Source: Tautonia sp040717455
Lineage (GTDB): Bacteria > Planctomycetota > Planctomycetia > Isosphaerales > Isosphaeraceae
NCBI RefSeq assembly: GCF_040717455.1
Contig: NZ_JBFEFH010000003.1
Location: forward strand, 186,001-250,000
Direction of reading: 5' to 3'
DNA: 64,000 nucleotides
Part shown: positions 45,293 to 53,049 of the stretch, in pieces
How the letters are laid out: each line of letters begins with the position of its first letter
Position numbering within the stretch: the first letter of the stretch is position 1
Notes under the pieces: generated by a model
What the model was told of the DNA's origin: nothing
Databases searched by the model: none
The model's input: the letters and a program-made list of their open reading frames with translations, nothing else
Translations under genes and position numbers: made by a program

Positions 45293-46957
45293 TCACGAGA
45301 CCTGCATCAACCGAAGCGCGGTCGACCGTTGCTCGACCTCCTCGGCGCTCATCACGGCCTCGGTCTCGAACTCGACGTCGATCGACCCGCCGCCGGTCAG
45401 GTCCTTGGCCGTCACGGTCAGCCGGCCGTCGCGCGTGATGCCGAAGGTCACCCGGATCGGGCTCTTCGCCGGGAGGTTGTCGGGCAGGTGCAACTGCGCG
45501 ACCCCGACTTCCTGGCAGTCTTCCGGCTCGGGGCTGTCGCGCTCGCCGGCCATCACCCGGATGTCGACCCCCGCCTGATTGGCCTGGTCGGTGCCGAAGT
45601 CCTGGGTCTTCTCCATCGGCACCTCGCCATTGCGCGGCAGGAGATAGACGACCACATCCTGCCCCTCGTCGTTCCGGGCGATCACCCCGAGGCTCTTGGA
45701 CAGCACGTTGACGATCTGCGTGCTCACCAGCTCCCGGACGGGGCCGGTCAGGGTGAATCCCGTCTCCTGCTCGATCTTGTCGAGCGCCTCCTGCATCTCC
45801 TGCTCGCTGACGGCCGAGGGGTCGAACGCCCCCGACTCACTCCCCGTACCCGGCAGATAATTGACGACCTGTTGCTGAATCGACTCCTTGAAGCCGTACA
45901 GCGCGGCCCCCTTGGCGACCGCCTCGTCCGGGTCGAAACTGATCGGCTCGATCCCGAACTCGGCGACCAGGCGATCGTGCACCTGAGGCATCCGGGTGGC
46001 CCCGCCCACGAGGATGAGCGAGTCGAACGACTCGAACCCCTTCGCCTTGGCGTCGGCCAGCATCTCGCGGGTCAGTTCCAGCGTCCGGTCCATCAGGTGC
46101 CGGGTGATCTCCTCGAACGCCGCCCGGTCGAGCTCGACCCGGGCCGACTGCCCGGCGTGGGTCACGCGGAAGGGCGCCTTCTCGCGCTGGGTGAGCGTCT
46201 TCTTGCCCCGCTCGGCCTGGAGGAAGAGATCGTTCAGGACCTCCGAATCGTCCATCGGGTCGCTGTCCACGCCGGTCTGCTCCCGGAACTGATCGGCGAG
46301 GGACATCACGATCGCCTCGTCCCAGAGGGTGCCGCCGAGGCGGTGATCGCCCCCGGTGCAAATCACCCGGATCAGGCGATCCTTGATCTCGATCATCGTC
46401 ACGTCGAACGTGCCGCCGCCGAGGTCGTACACCAGGACCACCTGGTCGCGTTCCTGCTCCAGGCCGTAGGCGATCGCCGCGGCCGTCGGCTCGTTCAGCA
46501 CGGCCCGGACGTTCAGGCCCGCCAGCGTCCCGGCGTTGGCCGTCGCCTCGCGCTCGGCGGTGCCGAAATAGGCCGGGCAGGTGATGACGACGTCGGTGAT
46601 CTTCTCGTCGTCCCCCAGGCCGAGCGCGACCTCGGCGTCGCCCACCACCTTGCGCAGGATGAACGAGCTGATGTCCTCGGGGCTGTAGGCCTGCCCCTCG
46701 TACTCGAAGACGTAATGCGGGTCGCCCATGTGCTGCTTGACCCGGCTGACCACCCGATCCGGCTCGACCTTCGCCGACTCCTTCGCCGTGTTCCCCACGA
46801 TGATCGCATCGCCGTCGAACAGGACCACCGACGGCGTGATCCGCTCGCTCTCCTGGTTCGGCACGATCACGGGCTTCCCGTGCTCATCGACGTAGGCTAT
46901 CGCCGAATAGGTCGTCCCCAGGTCGATGCCGTAGACCCGCTTCATCGGCTCGCTCAC
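45293..46957 (-). CDS. Hsp70-family chaperone lacking the C-terminal lid
   Basis: A 554-residue Hsp70. The nucleotide-binding domain is complete: VYGIDLGTTYSAIAYV, VITCPAYFGTAEREAT, NEPTAAAIAYGLEQ, VYDLGGGTFDVTMIE and LILVGGATRMPQV. After it comes an insertion of about 55 residues (AVSEQEMQEALDKIEQETG), then the substrate-binding beta domain with SLGVIARNDEG and LHLPDNLPAKSPIRVTFGITRDGRLTVTA. The protein ends soon after, so the alpha-helical lid and the C-terminal EEVD-like tail of DnaK are missing. A GTG at 46957 is chosen because AAGGA is 8 nt upstream; an ATG four codons later is possible. It is not the housekeeping DnaK, as no dnaJ is adjacent. First gene of the minus-strand row. Confidence 0.9.
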   Translation of the reverse strand: MSEPMKRVYGIDLGTTYSAIAYVDEHGKPVIVPNQESERITPSVVLFDGDAIIVGNTAKESAKVEPDRVVSRVKQHMGDPHYVFEYEGQAYSPEDISSFILRKVVGDAEVALGLGDDEKITDVVITCPAYFGTAEREATANAGTLAGLNVRAVLNEPTAAAIAYGLEQERDQVVLVYDLGGGTFDVTMIEIKDRLIRVICTGGDHRLGGTLWDEAIVMSLADQFREQTGVDSDPMDDSEVLNDLFLQAERGKKTLTQREKAPFRVTHAGQSARVELDRAAFEEITRHLMDRTLELTREMLADAKAKGFESFDSLILVGGATRMPQVHDRLVAEFGIEPISFDPDEAVAKGAALYGFKESIQQQVVNYLPGTGSESGAFDPSAVSEQEMQEALDKIEQETGFTLTGPVRELVSTQIVNVLSKSLGVIARNDEGQDVVVYLLPRNGEVPMEKTQDFGTDQANQAGVDIRVMAGERDSPEPEDCQEVGVAQLHLPDNLPAKSPIRVTFGITRDGRLTVTAKDLTGGGSIDVEFETEAVMSAEEVEQRSTALRLMQVS

Positions 46958-47246
46958 GGCGCAAGTCCTTGTTAGCAAGAAAATTGGAGGCTTACTAGAG
47001 TTTCGGATGGATCGATCGAAATTCTTCTTAAAGTATTCGCCCCGTCGAGTCTCCTATTTTAGTGCATCTCCGAGTCCATCGCAGTAGTGCTGTTCAAAAC
47101 TACCTTGTAGAAAGGTTGTCGCCATCAATCCACACCGTCCAGCGTTCATGGAGATGGTGCTTGATCGGACTGAACCCATGTGAGAAAATCTCCGGATGGG
47201 GCAGATATTATTTCGCGCAACCTTCCATTTACACTAGGGTTAGACG

Positions 47247-48404
47247 ATGGACCTTATTGATCATCTCTCACAAATCGCCGCTCGAATTCCCGCACATCGT
47301 GTTCATCTGGCAACTGAGGAAGCGACGAAAAATGCCTTGGTGCTCCCCCTAATCAACGCTCTCGGATACAACGTCTTCGATCCCACTGAGGTCGTGCCCG
47401 AGTTTATCGCCGATGTAGGCACAAAGAAGGGTGAAAAAGTCGACTATGTGATCATGCGAGATGGAAAGCCAGCTATTCTAATCGAATGCAAGTCAGTCGG
47501 ATCTAAATTAAGCCTAAATCACGCTTCGCAACTCTTCAGGTACTTCACCACCACTGACGCGCGTTTCGCCGTGCTGACAGACGGTATCGAGTACCAGTTC
47601 TACACCGACATCGAAGCGCCAAACAAAATGGATTCGCATCCATTCTTCGAATTTTCCATGTTGAGCCTCGACGGAAAGATCGTCGAAGAAATCAAGAAAT
47701 TTTCAAAGCAAGCTTTTGATTTGAACAACATTTTGTGCAATGCAAGTGAGTTGAAATACAAGAAGCAAATCCGAGGCCTGCTCGCAAACGAGATGAACTC
47801 GCCTTCAGACGAGTTTGTGAGGCTCTTCACCAAGCAAGTCTACAACGGCCCCATCACAACGAATGTCAAACAACAATTTTCCCAACTCGTTGGAGACGCC
47901 TTTCGCGACTTCATAAAAGAGATGGTCCAGCAGCGAATCCAGACAGCACTCGACGGAGTCAGTCCGGTCTCCTCCTCAATCACATCCGACTCCCGCACCG
48001 ACGATTGCCAAGAGAATGAAGAGGAAATCGTCACCACCGAGGAGGAAACCGAGGGGTATCACATCGTCCGAGCGATTCTCTCGAAGCACGTTAACCCTCG
48101 GCGAATCGTGATCCGTGACACGAAAAGTTACTGCGGAATCCTCCTCGACGACAATAATCGCAAACCGATCTGCCGACTTCGATTCAATTATTCTCAGAAA
48201 TATGTAGGGCTGTTCGATGCCCAGAGAAACGAGGAGAAGATTCCGATTGAGGCACCAACAGACCTGTTTAAATATGAATCCAGACTTGTTGACACGATCA
48301 TCTACTACACCAACCAACAACAAAAACCGAAGTCGGAAGATCTCGCACCTCAAAATGGTGAGAGCCTCGAATCCTTACCAAAAACCGAACTAAGCCAAAT
48401 TTGA
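47247..48404 (+). CDS. HsdR N-terminal-like PD-(D/E)xK nuclease, stand-alone
   Basis: A 385-residue protein similar to the N-terminal nuclease domain of type I restriction HsdR subunits. EEATKNALVLPLINALGY near residue 24 is the family start; the nuclease core is Asp66 in KVDYVIMRDGKPAILIECK with Glu80 and Lys82, and the helix HASQLFRYFTTTDARFAVLTDG follows. No helicase or methylase part is present and no hsdM or hsdS is nearby. The C-terminal third (from about residue 250) is of unknown fold after an acidic linker. The gene is clearly more AT-rich than its neighbours and uses AT-ending codons freely, a sign of recent transfer. It could be a defence effector or an orphan nuclease. Divergent from the Hsp70 gene. 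Confidence 0.8.
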   Translation: MDLIDHLSQIAARIPAHRVHLATEEATKNALVLPLINALGYNVFDPTEVVPEFIADVGTKKGEKVDYVIMRDGKPAILIECKSVGSKLSLNHASQLFRYFTTTDARFAVLTDGIEYQFYTDIEAPNKMDSHPFFEFSMLSLDGKIVEEIKKFSKQAFDLNNILCNASELKYKKQIRGLLANEMNSPSDEFVRLFTKQVYNGPITTNVKQQFSQLVGDAFRDFIKEMVQQRIQTALDGVSPVSSSITSDSRTDDCQENEEEIVTTEEETEGYHIVRAILSKHVNPRRIVIRDTKSYCGILLDDNNRKPICRLRFNYSQKYVGLFDAQRNEEKIPIEAPTDLFKYESRLVDTIIYYTNQQQKPKSEDLAPQNGESLESLPKTELSQI

Positions 48405-48430
48405 GTCACCGCAAAACTCAAGATTTTTTT
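48401..48430 (+). terminator. Weak intrinsic terminator of the nuclease gene
   Basis: A 7-bp stem with one G-T pair (48401-48407 with 48417-48423) is followed directly by seven T (48424-48430). It overlaps the stop codon of the nuclease gene. This U-tract type differs from the GC hairpins at other gene ends in the window, consistent with a foreign gene. Confidence 0.5.
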
Positions 48431-48454
48431 ACGGCATTTCCAAAGCTCGAAGAA

Positions 48455-48520
48455 GAGAGAGGAATGAGGTGGTCGACCAACCCGAAATCGGATGAGTCAA
48501 ACTCGCTTCATTCCTCTCTC
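48455..48520. repeat. 13-bp inverted repeat at the island edge
   Basis: GAGAGAGGAATGA (48455-48467) and its exact complement TCATTCCTCTCTC (48508-48520) enclose 40 bases that contain the 10-bp palindrome TGGTCGACCA (48470-48479). It lies between the nuclease gene and the dioxygenase stop, at the change from AT-rich to GC-rich DNA. It may be a terminator for the dioxygenase gene or mark an insertion boundary. Confidence 0.55.
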
Positions 48521-48553
48521 CAGCGATCAACCGCTGAGTTCACGGCGAACGAA

Positions 48554-49219
48554 TCAGCCCTCCGGGGTCATCCCCAGCACCACGTCGAACCGCGCCTCCA
48601 GCTCCCCGATGCGGGAGGCTTCGATCGGCTTGAAGTCGACGAGCACCGCCTTGCGATCGTCCGGGTCGGTCATCCGTCGCAGGATGCCGTCCTCGTCGTT
48701 CCCCGGGTGCCCGTCGATGTAGCACTGGGTGGTGAGCAGCGCCTCGCGGCCCTTCCAGATCTTGAAGTGGATGTGGGGCGTCCGGCCGGGATACGGCACG
48801 GGCTTGATCGTCCGGAAGTAGTACGAGCCGTCCGAGCCGGTCAGGAAGCGTCCGAAGCCCTGGAAATTCGCGTCCCGATCGCTGCGGTTCGCGCTGCCCG
48901 TGTGCAGGTAGGCACCGTGGTGGTCGACCTGCCAGATCTCCACCAGGGCGTTGCGCACGGGCGACCCCGACGCGTCGAGGATCCGCCCCGACAAATGCGT
49001 GACCTCGCCGACGGCCGGCGTGATCTCGTCGTTGATGATCAACAAGTCGTTGTCCGTGTCCAGCGGGAGCTGGTTCGGATAGAACGGCCCTTCGGTCTGA
49101 GGGGGCGTGCGGACCAGCTCCTCCGCGAAGGCCCCCCGGACCATGAACATGGCCGCGCCGAACGACAACCCGCCAATCATCTGCCGCCGATTGACACCGC
49201 GATGCTCCCCGAGTCCCAT
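48554..49219 (-). CDS. Exported intradiol ring-cleavage dioxygenase (protocatechuate 3,4-dioxygenase-like)
   Basis: A 221-residue non-heme Fe(III) dioxygenase. The N-terminus NRRQMIGGLSFGAAMF is a twin-arginine-like signal. The mature domain starts TEGPFYPNQL, and the iron ligands can be placed as Tyr in GAYLHTG, Tyr in KPVPYPGRTPHIHFKIW and the two His of the same motif. These enzymes open catechol-type rings between the two hydroxyls. Exported family members of this type occur in planctomycetes and other bacteria without a catechol pathway, so the substrate is open. It lies on the minus strand between the nuclease island and the grpE-like gene, 147 bases from the latter. Confidence 0.87.
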   Translation of the reverse strand: MGLGEHRGVNRRQMIGGLSFGAAMFMVRGAFAEELVRTPPQTEGPFYPNQLPLDTDNDLLIINDEITPAVGEVTHLSGRILDASGSPVRNALVEIWQVDHHGAYLHTGSANRSDRDANFQGFGRFLTGSDGSYYFRTIKPVPYPGRTPHIHFKIWKGREALLTTQCYIDGHPGNDEDGILRRMTDPDDRKAVLVDFKPIEASRIGELEARFDVVLGMTPEG

Positions 49220-49366
49220 GCCATTGCTCCTCGTGCGCCGTCATCCGCCCCCCGACTCTCGGGGAGCGGACGAAACAGGGAAAAAACGAAAGGTCCTTCC
49301 GGAGAATGAGCGACAAATCGCGGCCGATCGGCTCATCGACCGTCGTCCTCGCCCCGGGACCCCGCC

Positions 49367-50089
49367 TCAGGACGGGGGAGGATCCCCCGCCGATCCCGCC
49401 GATCGGTTCAGGGCGAAGACGGACACCAGCTCGGGCCGGATCACCTTCTCGTCCAGGACAAACCCCGGCCGCAGCCGGGCGGCGATCCGCTTCGCCCGCC
49501 CCGGGTCGTCGGTCGCCACGGTCGAGACGGCCCGTTGCCGACGCGGATCGAACGTCTGCTCGTCGGTCCGGAACGGCTCGACCCCCTGGCGGTAGAGGAC
49601 GTCCTCCAGGCCTTGCTGCACGTCTCGGAGCACCTGAATCGCGGCGGCCTCCGCCAGCGCCTCGGCCATCTTCCCCAGGTCGTCGTGCAACTGAATCAGG
49701 TCGATGAAGATGGGCCTGGTGATCTTCAACAGCAGGTCGTTCTTGTAGTCTTGCAACTCCGCATGGAGCCGGTCCACCACCTTCTCCCGACTCGACTCCG
49801 CCCGTGACTCCCGGTCCACCACCGCCTGGAGCTTTTCGAGGCGCCCGCCGAGATGGGCAATGGCATCGAGCACCGGGGCCATCGGGTCGACGGCCGGCGG
49901 CCCCGCGTCCCCTCTCCCCGAGACGGCCTCCGCCTCGACCGGTGGTTGCTCCCAGGTGTCCACCACCTGATAGGCCGAGGCCGCCAGGATCAAGGAAACC
50001 TCCACCCCTTCCGGCTCATCGGCCGCGGCTGGCGTCTCCTGCGGATCGGCGAGGACCTCGGAATCGTCGCGATGAGACGGGTCGCTCAT
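49367..50089 (-). CDS. Divergent GrpE-like nucleotide exchange factor
   Basis: A 240-residue protein. The first 100 residues are acidic and Pro/Ala-rich. A helical stretch follows (about residues 85-165), HLGGRLEKLQAVVDRESRAE and then LKITRPIFIDLIQLHDDLG, corresponding to the long GrpE helix. The C-terminal part keeps the GrpE pattern GVEPFRTDEQTFDPRRQRAV ... RLRPGFVLDEKVIRPELVSVF, which in GrpE is the beta domain that opens the Hsp70 nucleotide site. It is not next to dnaK/dnaJ, so it probably serves the unusual Hsp70 proteins encoded a few genes away on the same strand. It starts 53 bases after the GTPase gene stop, so the two form a unit. Confidence 0.78.
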   Translation of the reverse strand: MSDPSHRDDSEVLADPQETPAAADEPEGVEVSLILAASAYQVVDTWEQPPVEAEAVSGRGDAGPPAVDPMAPVLDAIAHLGGRLEKLQAVVDRESRAESSREKVVDRLHAELQDYKNDLLLKITRPIFIDLIQLHDDLGKMAEALAEAAAIQVLRDVQQGLEDVLYRQGVEPFRTDEQTFDPRRQRAVSTVATDDPGRAKRIAARLRPGFVLDEKVIRPELVSVFALNRSAGSAGDPPPS

Positions 50090-50142
50090 GATCAGCTCAA
50101 TCCCAATTGAAAGGAAGAAATCCGGCCTCGACCCCGCGAAGT

Positions 50143-51420
50143 TCACGATCGAATCAGGCCTTGCTGCCGGAGCAACCAGAGCAGCGGACGCTCGACCAGC
50201 AAGGGGGTCGGCAGCGGCTGGGCCGCGTCCTCCTCCGCCCCGGCCGCGTCCCCCAGCGCCGAGCAGGCGAAGAACCGATGCCTCGGGAAGTCGATGCCCA
50301 GATGCTCCAGGAACGACACCTGATCCCAGCGCCTCATGGCAGCCTGGACCTCGTCGTGAATCAGTTGATCGCTCAGTTGTTCGACGTTCTTCCCCGGCAC
50401 CGACGCCGCGACCTCGTGCAGGGCGGTCCCGGGGGCCATCAACGGCCCCCAGCGGTCGAGCTTGTTCAGGCAGATGGCCAGCGGCACCCGCACCGGCGTC
50501 CGATCGAAGAAACCGGCGAGCTTCGAGAGATCCTCCCGGTAATCGGCCGGCGGCGCGATCGCCTCCTTCGGCGTCAACCGGATGCGGGGGTCCGACGCCA
50601 CCTGCGGCAGCCGCATCGGGTCGATCAACAGGAGAAGCCCCTTGGCCCGCTGGATCAGGTGCCCGGCCTCGCGCCTCAGGACGGAGAAATTCATCTCCCA
50701 GTCCTCGCCCGCCATGTCCGAGAACGACAGTAACGGCTCCGCCCCCCCCTTGCCCCGCCGCTTGACCCGATACACCAACGGCTGCAAGACCCTCCGGTTC
50801 ATCTCCAGCGGGGGCGTTGGCATGTGGGCCTGGCGGGTCACTTCCCCCCACTGCCCCACCCCGATCCCTTCCATCGCCGACCCATACGTCACGTCCTGAT
50901 ATTCCTGCCGGTAGCGGCGGCGGACCTCCTCGTCGATCGGCTCCAGCAGCAGCCCGCGCTCGGGGCCGACGTGCTGATTCAGCTCGTGCAAGACGACCGT
51001 CATGAACGTCGTCTTGCCCACCGATTGCGGCCCGAAGATCGTCAGGTGCCCCGGCCTCCTGGCGATCGCCGCCTCGGGCATCCGCTGATGACACCTCGGG
51101 CACAACCGGCAATCGGCCTTCCCCCCGCATTGCGGGCAGTCGAGCGATCCGGGCAGGATCATCCAGTCCCACCGGCGTCGGAACCCTCGCCTCGGGTCCT
51201 GCCTCGGGTCGACCCACCACGGGCTTCGCACCATCGAATCCGCATGCGATCCGAAGAAGGTGCGCGTCAGGATCGGGTCCTCGACCTGCCGGCCGAAGTC
51301 CGTCTCGCAGACCGGGCTGTCGCACTTGATGTGCAGCTCGAAGGCCGCGAACCGCTCGAAGCAGAACGGGCACTGGATGCGCCGAAGCGGGTCGAGTCGC
51401 GTCAACAGGTCCAGCGGCAT
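50143..51420 (-). CDS. Zinc-ribbon GTPase (double-GTPase-like)
   Basis: A 425-residue protein. Two Cys-rich ribbons open it: C17-x2-C20 with C33 and C38, and C95-x2-C98 with C104, C107 and C110. The P-loop GPQSVGKTT (residues 130-138) follows in HLTIFGPQSVGKTTFMTVV. SFSDMAGEDW about 110 residues later fits a DxxG switch II motif, and ICLNKLDRWG gives the NKxD guanine motif, so GTP is the likely nucleotide. The long helical segment between P-loop and DxxG resembles the DO-GTPase group that I recall from NTP-dependent conflict systems; that match is from memory. It precedes the grpE-like gene on one transcript. It is likely a cytoplasmic switch for the Hsp70/FHA module. Confidence 0.78.
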   Translation of the reverse strand: MPLDLLTRLDPLRRIQCPFCFERFAAFELHIKCDSPVCETDFGRQVEDPILTRTFFGSHADSMVRSPWWVDPRQDPRRGFRRRWDWMILPGSLDCPQCGGKADCRLCPRCHQRMPEAAIARRPGHLTIFGPQSVGKTTFMTVVLHELNQHVGPERGLLLEPIDEEVRRRYRQEYQDVTYGSAMEGIGVGQWGEVTRQAHMPTPPLEMNRRVLQPLVYRVKRRGKGGAEPLLSFSDMAGEDWEMNFSVLRREAGHLIQRAKGLLLLIDPMRLPQVASDPRIRLTPKEAIAPPADYREDLSKLAGFFDRTPVRVPLAICLNKLDRWGPLMAPGTALHEVAASVPGKNVEQLSDQLIHDEVQAAMRRWDQVSFLEHLGIDFPRHRFFACSALGDAAGAEEDAAQPLPTPLLVERPLLWLLRQQGLIRS

Positions 51421-51674
51421 CGGCAGACTCGGATTGACAGGTCGAAGGATCCCGATCGAGGTCCGTCCGCCTCCCTCGCCGGGGCGGGGCGATCAATCAA
51501 TCCATCGTCGCTCAATCGCCCGGGCGGTTCAACGGTGCAGGCCGACCCCGGCACCGATCGGCCCCGACCCGAGATCGACTGTTCATCGCCGCCCGGGCCG
51601 ACTAAGATCGAATTCAATCCGCCCCATCGTTGGATCCGATCCGAGCCGGGCCCTTGAATCGCCCTTCGGTCCTG

Positions 51675-52361
51675 ATGTCACGTCGCTTCCCCCTCGCCGC
51701 CTGGGTCACCCTGAGCGCCGCGTTGGCCGCCGCGGGTGCCTCGATCCGGTTCGACGGCAGCTATCGGGTCTCCGATCAGCTCGTGCTGGGCATGCTCTTC
51801 TTCGTCTCGGCGTTCATGCTCACCGTCGCCCTGATCTGCTGGCTCCCCCTGCTCCGCAGGCTCCCCGACGCCCGATCGACCGGCCGCGCCGTCGCCCTCT
51901 TCGTCCTCGCCCCGGCCCTCTCCATGGGCGTGCTGGCGAGCATGGCCTTCGAGTCCGAGGCCGCCGCCGCCGCCCGGCAGCGGTCCCACCTGATGCTCGT
52001 CGCCCGGATCATCATCGACGACTACGAGGCGCGGGGCCGCATGCCCGTCTTCTTCGACGACGCCCTGCAACGCTCCGGAGCCACACTCCCCCATCGCGGC
52101 GACGCCGACGGTCGCGCGCTCGTCTATCGCAAGCTCGACCCCGACTCGGCCCTGCTCTGCGCCCCCAATAGCCGGGTTCACCTCGAGATCCATCGAACCC
52201 AGACCCGCTTCCTGACCTGGCCCAAAGGCCATCCCGACCCCTGCGGCAATCGCTCCGACGCCTCCTACTTCTCCGACCCCGACTCGGTCCCCGGGGCGGC
52301 AGACGATCCCTCACCCCCGACGGCCGAGGCCCCCGGCGCAGGCACGCCGGGTCCTCGCTGA
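51675..52361 (+). CDS. Membrane protein of unknown function
   Basis: A 228-residue protein that I do not recognise. Three hydrophobic segments lie in the first 105 residues (about 7-24, 33-58 and 72-92). The remainder is a soluble region with IIIDDYEARGRMPVFFDDAL, a modest helix, and then GRALVYRKLDPDSALLCAPN, ending in a Pro/Ala/Gly-rich tail. The region is divergent from the GTPase gene, 254 bases away, and convergent with tpx. The start could also be a TTG 45 bases upstream. No ribosome site is clear. Confidence 0.6.
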   Translation: MSRRFPLAAWVTLSAALAAAGASIRFDGSYRVSDQLVLGMLFFVSAFMLTVALICWLPLLRRLPDARSTGRAVALFVLAPALSMGVLASMAFESEAAAAARQRSHLMLVARIIIDDYEARGRMPVFFDDALQRSGATLPHRGDADGRALVYRKLDPDSALLCAPNSRVHLEIHRTQTRFLTWPKGHPDPCGNRSDASYFSDPDSVPGAADDPSPPTAEAPGAGTPGPR

Positions 52362-52374
52362 TGTGCCCTTCGCG

Positions 52375-52420
52375 CGAGCGGCCGTCGACCCGATCGCCCG
52401 ATCGCATCGACGGCCGCTCG
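52375..52420. terminator. 14-bp GC hairpin between convergent membrane-protein gene and tpx
   Basis: CGAGCGGCCGTCGA (52375-52388) pairs perfectly with TCGACGGCCGCTCG (52407-52420) over an 18-nt loop. It lies 13 bases after one stop and 19 bases before the other. No U-tract. Confidence 0.7.
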
Positions 52421-52439
52421 TCGGTTCATCCGGCTCGAA

Positions 52440-52979
52440 TCAGGCGCCTGCCGCCTTCTTCAACGCCTCGATCGCCGGGGCATAGTCGGGCTCGCTCGCC
52501 ACTTCCTTCACGTATTCGACGTGCGTGATCGTCCCGTTCGGGTCGACCACGAACAACGCCCTGGCGAGCAAGGGGACCGGCACCCCCGCCATCAAGACGC
52601 CATAGTGCTCGCCGAAGCTCTGGTTGTGCAGGTCGGACAGATTCGTCATGTTGCCGACCTTCGCCTCGTCGCAGAAGCGGGCCATGGCGAACGGCAGGTC
52701 CGTGCTGATCGTGTACGCGGCGACCTTGTCGCCCAGCTCGTTCAAGGTCTTCGACAGGGTTCTCGTCTGCGTGCTGCAGACCGGGGTGTCCAGCGACGGC
52801 ACGACGCTGAACAGCCTCGCCTTGCCGCCCGTGTCCTTCAACGTCACCACTGCAAGGCCCGAATCACCCTTCGTCACGCACGAGAACTCCGGGGCCGAAT
52901 CCCCCACGTTCAGCCGAGGCCCGACCAGTTCGACCGGGTTCCCCTTCATCGTCACTTCGCCGCTGCGCGTTCCTGCCAT
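52440..52979 (-). CDS. tpx: Thiol peroxidase (atypical 2-Cys peroxiredoxin)
   Basis: A 179-residue Tpx. The peroxidatic cysteine is in PSLDTPVCSTQTR, the family signature, near residue 65, and the resolving cysteine about 35 residues later in MARFCDEAKVG. GNPVELVGPRLNVGDSAPEF at the N-terminus and YVKEVASEPDY near the end are typical. It reduces alkyl hydroperoxides with thioredoxin. The ATG at 52982 is one codon upstream; the second ATG is chosen for better spacing from AGGGA. It lies 70 bases downstream of the isomerase gene on the same strand. Confidence 0.95.
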   Translation of the reverse strand: MAGTRSGEVTMKGNPVELVGPRLNVGDSAPEFSCVTKGDSGLAVVTLKDTGGKARLFSVVPSLDTPVCSTQTRTLSKTLNELGDKVAAYTISTDLPFAMARFCDEAKVGNMTNLSDLHNQSFGEHYGVLMAGVPVPLLARALFVVDPNGTITHVEYVKEVASEPDYAPAIEALKKAAGA

Positions 52980-53049
52980 CATGTCCCTCGCTGTTGAATG
53001 ACCTGCTCAGACCCCATATCCATGACGATCGCGAATGATCATCGTCTCC

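Noticed and set aside
45293..46957. Housekeeping dnaK
   Set aside because: The protein lacks the lid and C-terminal tail, has an insertion after the nucleotide-binding domain, and has no dnaJ beside it; it fits better as an accessory Hsp70.
47062..47352. Small plus-strand frame overlapping the nuclease start
   Set aside because: No ribosome site, no family features, and it overlaps the well-supported nuclease gene in another frame.
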